DNA of 64,000 bases, from the NCBI GenBank assembly GCA_020744425.1, contig JAGMUV010000026.1, forward strand, positions 434,001 to 498,000. Direction: 5' to 3'. The notes under the pieces are model-generated. The model was not told where the DNA came from. It saw only the letters and a list, made by a program, of their open reading frames with translations, and made no database searches. This document shows, in pieces, positions 60,804 through 64,000 of the stretch (positions are counted from its first letter, which is position 1; the number at the start of each line of letters is the position of its first letter). A program made the position numbers and the translations under genes. This stretch comes from Dactylonectria macrodidyma (lineage: Eukaryota; Ascomycota; Sordariomycetes; Hypocreales; Nectriaceae).

Positions 60804-62174
60804 TCAAATTGTTGTGTTGGAGCTTGTTCGATAGATTCTGATGTGACTGCCGACTGCAGGTTTATCTTCTGAGGTCAGTATTTCTCTGGGTGAAAATTTG
60901 GCCGGGATTCTTACGAACTCTGTTAAAAAACCTGCGTCATTCCCATGTTCGATCTCGTGGCCTTGGTCTGCCTCACGCTCATCCCCTTCCTCGTCGGAGA
61001 CGCTGTCGAAAACTAGATCGTCAACGGGATCCTCCAGATCGCTCAGATCTGCTGCATCCACTTTCACAATAATGTTGTCGACGATTGTGCTGCCCTCATC
61101 AACCGCCGGGTTCGAGTAGGAGGAAGCTGGAACTGCGTTTTCCTGCTTGACTTGTCTCCCATTCTTCACACCCTTCTCTTTCTTCATCTGCCTCTCTTGC
61201 TTGATACGCTTCTTCAGCTCTGGGCTTGAGCCCTCCTGTTTGACCTTCCTTTTTTTGTCTTTCCTGACAGGCGTTAAGTACTCGTCTGGCCTTAGCGGGG
61301 TGATTGGCTCCTGCTTGTCAACCACATCGGTCGATGTCAGGACAACGAGCACCTTTACCTGCCCAGATTGGTTGTTCGAAAAGTGTCCAGAAGCGAGCAC
61401 GCTTGACGGCGTCGTGTACTTATCGGTGTTGGGAACGGTGACGATTTTCTTGCCAGAAAAGGACGAGGCGTAAGAAAGATTCCAAAGCTCTTTGTTGGTT
61501 GGGTCGATGGCGCTTGGGAGTGGACGCAGGTGCTCAAATAAGACCTGAGTGAATGAAGGCCAGGTAAGGAGGTCGGCCGCGCTAAACTTGATCACTGTAT
61601 CCTTTAGAGGCAGCACCGTCTCTGGGACCTCTATCGCAAGGCCATTGAAGGACCTGGTCTCCAAGCTCACGAGCAGGAGACTGATGTGGACCCATTGGTA
61701 GCCAGTGCGCTGCCGCTTAGGCTTTCTGGTGCTGCCTTTGGTGTTTTGAATGGCCTGACTGGCCGCCGATGCGATCGCCATGAATTGCGGATAGGGAGTA
61801 TCGCTTGCCGGCTTAGAGGGATATAGGCGTGCCCGTGTATTCGCAGTCACTCCATTGGAGACAGGCACCGTGTTGGGCAGTAGTTGCGCGTACCCAATAC
61901 CGGAAGACGATACTGGTTTTGGTCTGTCACGCATAAGCTGACTTGCTGGACTGGCTGGCTGTGGCGGAGAGTCCTCGACCTCAACCACCTCATCATAGGG
62001 GCCCGGAAGGGCTGGAGTTCTGGACCTGGCCCGACCTTGGGATTGAAAGGGGTTGGCTAAACCGCAACGGCCACAATAGTTTTCGCCAGCGTATATCGTG
62101 GTAAAGAGATCATGATGTTTCTTCCCGGCTTTGACGCAGTAGACATACTCAGGGGGGATGTCTAAGGGTTCCAT
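60804..62174 (-). CDS. Zinc-ribbon/Lys-rich partner of the integrase-core transposase, unknown function
   Basis: 456 residues from the ATG at 62174 (MEPLDIPPEYVYCVKAGKKH); an upstream non-ATG extension exists. The N-terminus has Cys-rich YCVKAGKKHHDLFTTIYAGE followed by NYCGRCGLANPF, a possible zinc ribbon. A Pro/Ser-rich linker leads to a folded region (GYQWVHISLLLVSLETRSFN, FTQVLFEHLRPLPSAIDPTN, LWNLSYASSFSGKKIVTVP). A Lys/Glu-rich low-complexity block (KDKKRKVKQEGSSPELKKRI) and an acidic tail follow. No known domain is recognised. Its tail-to-tail position with the integrase-core gene suggests the two form one mobile element, the second protein perhaps binding DNA or chromatin. Confidence 0.6.
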   Translation of the reverse strand: MEPLDIPPEYVYCVKAGKKHHDLFTTIYAGENYCGRCGLANPFQSQGRARSRTPALPGPYDEVVEVEDSPPQPASPASQLMRDRPKPVSSSGIGYAQLLPNTVPVSNGVTANTRARLYPSKPASDTPYPQFMAIASAASQAIQNTKGSTRKPKRQRTGYQWVHISLLLVSLETRSFNGLAIEVPETVLPLKDTVIKFSAADLLTWPSFTQVLFEHLRPLPSAIDPTNKELWNLSYASSFSGKKIVTVPNTDKYTTPSSVLASGHFSNNQSGQVKVLVVLTSTDVVDKQEPITPLRPDEYLTPVRKDKKRKVKQEGSSPELKKRIKQERQMKKEKGVKNGRQVKQENAVPASSYSNPAVDEGSTIVDNIIVKVDAADLSDLEDPVDDLVFDSVSDEEGDEREADQGHEIEHGNDAGFLTEFVRIPAKFSPREILTSEDKPAVGSHIRIYRTSSNTTI

Positions 62175-63490
62175 TCTGTTTAAGGAGAGACTTTGGGCCA
62201 AGAGAAGCAAAGAATGAAACAAGTTGACATTGGGAGCGAGATTTTAATGTTTACAAAACATAACAATGTTGCCCTTTGCTACGATGAATGATGATCACTA
62301 GACTCTCTTGAGCGTGAGATCGCCACGCTAGTCCTCTGCTGACCCGACTCGGGAACACTGCGCTGAGCCATTGCTGGCTTACCAAGCTGTGTGCTCACAC
62401 ATAGGCGGTTGACACATGGTGTGAAGAATCCTTGAGCAAAAAAATACCATTTTCTCAAATGGGGATCGCAATTTGAGTCTCTGAATGAAAATTTGAGGCT
62501 ATTGTGAAGGGGACGCTGGCATATACATGTCCACAGCGCCGTCAAATTTGGAGGTCGAGGCCACTGTGAAGGCTGGATAAGTACCGGTAGTTTACATCCG
62601 GCACAGCGGCCATTTCGACTTACAACCATAGCAAATGAAAATCAGGTTGATTACAATATCTTATAGTCCGCTAGTGATTGCTTGGAAAGAACTAAATAGC
62701 TTGGACCGTATTGTGTAGATCGAGGTTCTACAACATCACTTGGGCATGTTATCACTTCGCAGCATTCAAACAGCAGGTTGGACGGATACGAATCGCGCGG
62801 GCCCGCAGCTGGTCCGCAGTACCTGCTTACTACTTATGCTGAAGTATCTGGATTAGTAAGGTGTGGGGTCATTTCTGGCCTAATAGTGGGGGATGGGCAC
62901 TAAAGACAGCTGACAGGGAGTTTTGCAACAGTGTGCCTCCGTAGTGGACGGAAACGGAGTCAGTGTGTCCGAAACTGGCCTATATCATTACAGGAGACCG
63001 GTCCCCTACGGGGTCCGCCAATGCCTTTCAGAACGAGCCTGAGAAGCAAGGCACTTGCCTTGTGAAAGAAAAAGAAAGAGCCCGACACAAGCACTTGTCT
63101 TGTGAAGGAACGAGGCTTCCCTCGGCGACTGCCCCGTACTGGCGGCTTGTTCCCTGAACCACACTCGTATTGTGGCTCGGGCATCCAGGTCAGCAAGGGC
63201 GGGTGGCTCCAGTGTTTAAGTGAGCAAGGGTGGATTGTCAATGACCTAGAACGACAGGGATGCGAAACTGGATATGTAAGTCGAGGCGACTGATAGGTGG
63301 GCGCCCGCGCGCCCACTGACTAATCACTACCAAATACCTCCTCCCATTGGTGCGTGCGAGACGCGTTCTGAAGCGTGCAAGCCCCCCCGAGACATTTCCT
63401 CCTGTGCGTAATAAACTTCATCCATACAGGCAGGGGTTTTACTTCATGTCATGCCCGTAGCAACTGTTCGTAAAAATCAATTGTAGATAT
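62175..63490. other. Spacer, no gene recognised
   Basis: About 1.3 kb. Short frames only. Local inversions are visible near 63000-63110 (GGTCCCCTACGGGGTCC; CAAGGCACTTGCCTTG; CAAGCACTTGTCTTG) and at 63299-63317 (GGGCGCCCGCGCGCCC). They may be repeat ends, but I could not pair them into a bounded element. Confidence 0.35.
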
Positions 63491-63959
63491 TCACATCTTC
63501 ACTGTTATACACCGTTCAACCTTACTGCTCATAGAGTGCAAGGCTTGCTGTTCTTTGCTATCCTTTTCTGCGCTTTCCCAGATCTCTTTCATGCCCTTCC
63601 TCTTGGTTGCTAGTGGGTTGTTACCCATCTCTCTTGCAACTTGGGCTTCAACGCGTTTATCTTCTGCACTGCACCAATCTAGATATGCCATCATTTCCTC
63701 CTTCATCCACTCTCGGGACCCTGTTCGAGTCACACAACGCTTTGACGTCTGCTTAAAATCCAGGCACCATTCGTAGCTCTTCGTCGTTGTTATCGGGCAA
63801 AGGCCACGATGACAAGGGCCAACTATGTCGTCTATGGCGTTCAGCGGTGACTCAATATAGCGTCAGTGTGTCACATTAGTGTAACTAGTGAGCTAAACTG
63901 TTCAAGATGGAGGTTCTTACGATGCGATAGATTGAGGGTGTAGCCAGACTTGATGCCAT
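63491..63959 (-). CDS. Small protein equal to the MULE transposase C-terminal module
   Basis: Two exons, 63921-63959 and 63491-63850, joined by a 70-nt intron (GTAAGA donor, CTGAC branch-like site, TTGAG acceptor), give 132 residues starting MASSLATPSIYRISPLNAID. From residue 33 it follows the C-terminus of the MULE-A transposase: SYEWCLDFKQTSKRC (YDWCLDYKQMGRHC in MULE-A), GSREWMKEEMMAYLDWCSAE (SIREWTKEEKKSYLDWDKAE) and GMKEIWESAEKDSKEQQ (GMQHIWDACERDCELQE). Here the module stands alone, without core or zinc finger. It may be a domesticated or hitch-hiking DNA-binding module, or the last exons of a gene that extends further right by an alternative splice. Confidence 0.5.
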
Positions 63960-64000
63960 TTATCCTGTAGATCTTCCCTGCAGGGGCTCCTTGAGATATA

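Noticed and set aside
62963..63316. Short frames on both strands near 63.0-63.3 kb
   Set aside because: They overlap each other and cover several local inverted repeats. No conserved motif is seen.

Overview
The window reads as accessory, transposon-dense DNA from a filamentous ascomycete (Pezizomycotina-like). Host genes have short GT-AG introns, several repeats show transition-biased decay that looks like RIP, and the element types are ones common in fungi: a chromodomain gypsy element, a Tad-like LINE, MULEs, PIF-Harbinger, hAT and a Helitron. The species cannot be named from the sequence. No rRNA gene, tRNA gene or CRISPR array was recognised.

Layout. 1-3248: 5' part of a Helitron Rep gene (minus strand) that runs off the left edge. 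3376-4595: hAT element with ATCGAT-rich ends and an exact 8-bp target duplication. 5407-11705: gypsy/chromovirus with 198-bp LTRs and open gag and pol. 12713-28121: the main host block, which looks like a plant-polysaccharide/sugar-acid catabolic cluster. It holds an ILVD/EDD dehydratase, an NAD-dependent epimerase/dehydrogenase, a GH43 glycosidase, a GH78 alpha-L-rhamnosidase and an MFS sugar transporter, with relics of a DUF1593-type protein and possibly of a fungal transcription factor. 29438-34172: Tad-like LINE. 34258-37385: a decayed PIF-Harbinger element with convergent transposase and Myb/SANT-like relics, the latter carrying a 417-bp TRIM retrotransposon. 39778-42252: a coiled-coil/REase-like/kinase-like fusion protein. 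43903-45748: DUF6589 gene.

47186-55580: nested MULEs. MULE-A (47290-51169) sits inside MULE-B with a 9-bp target duplication, and MULE-B's transposase is split by a 412-bp hAT MITE. Both MULEs carry a transposase and a convergent second gene of identical length (636 nt). Their 90-bp TIRs share one modular plan: end, palindrome, TCACGTGA, palindrome, conserved inner block.

55603-63959: F-box/ankyrin gene with near-identical repeats, a small HTH gene, a Cys-rich multi-exon gene, an integrase-core transposase convergent with a zinc-ribbon/Lys-rich partner, and a small two-exon gene that is a free-standing version of the MULE transposase C-terminal module.

The best candidate for an undescribed system is the two-gene convergent fungal MULE with palindromic TIRs. 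The integrase-core pair at 58969-62174 has a similar plan.
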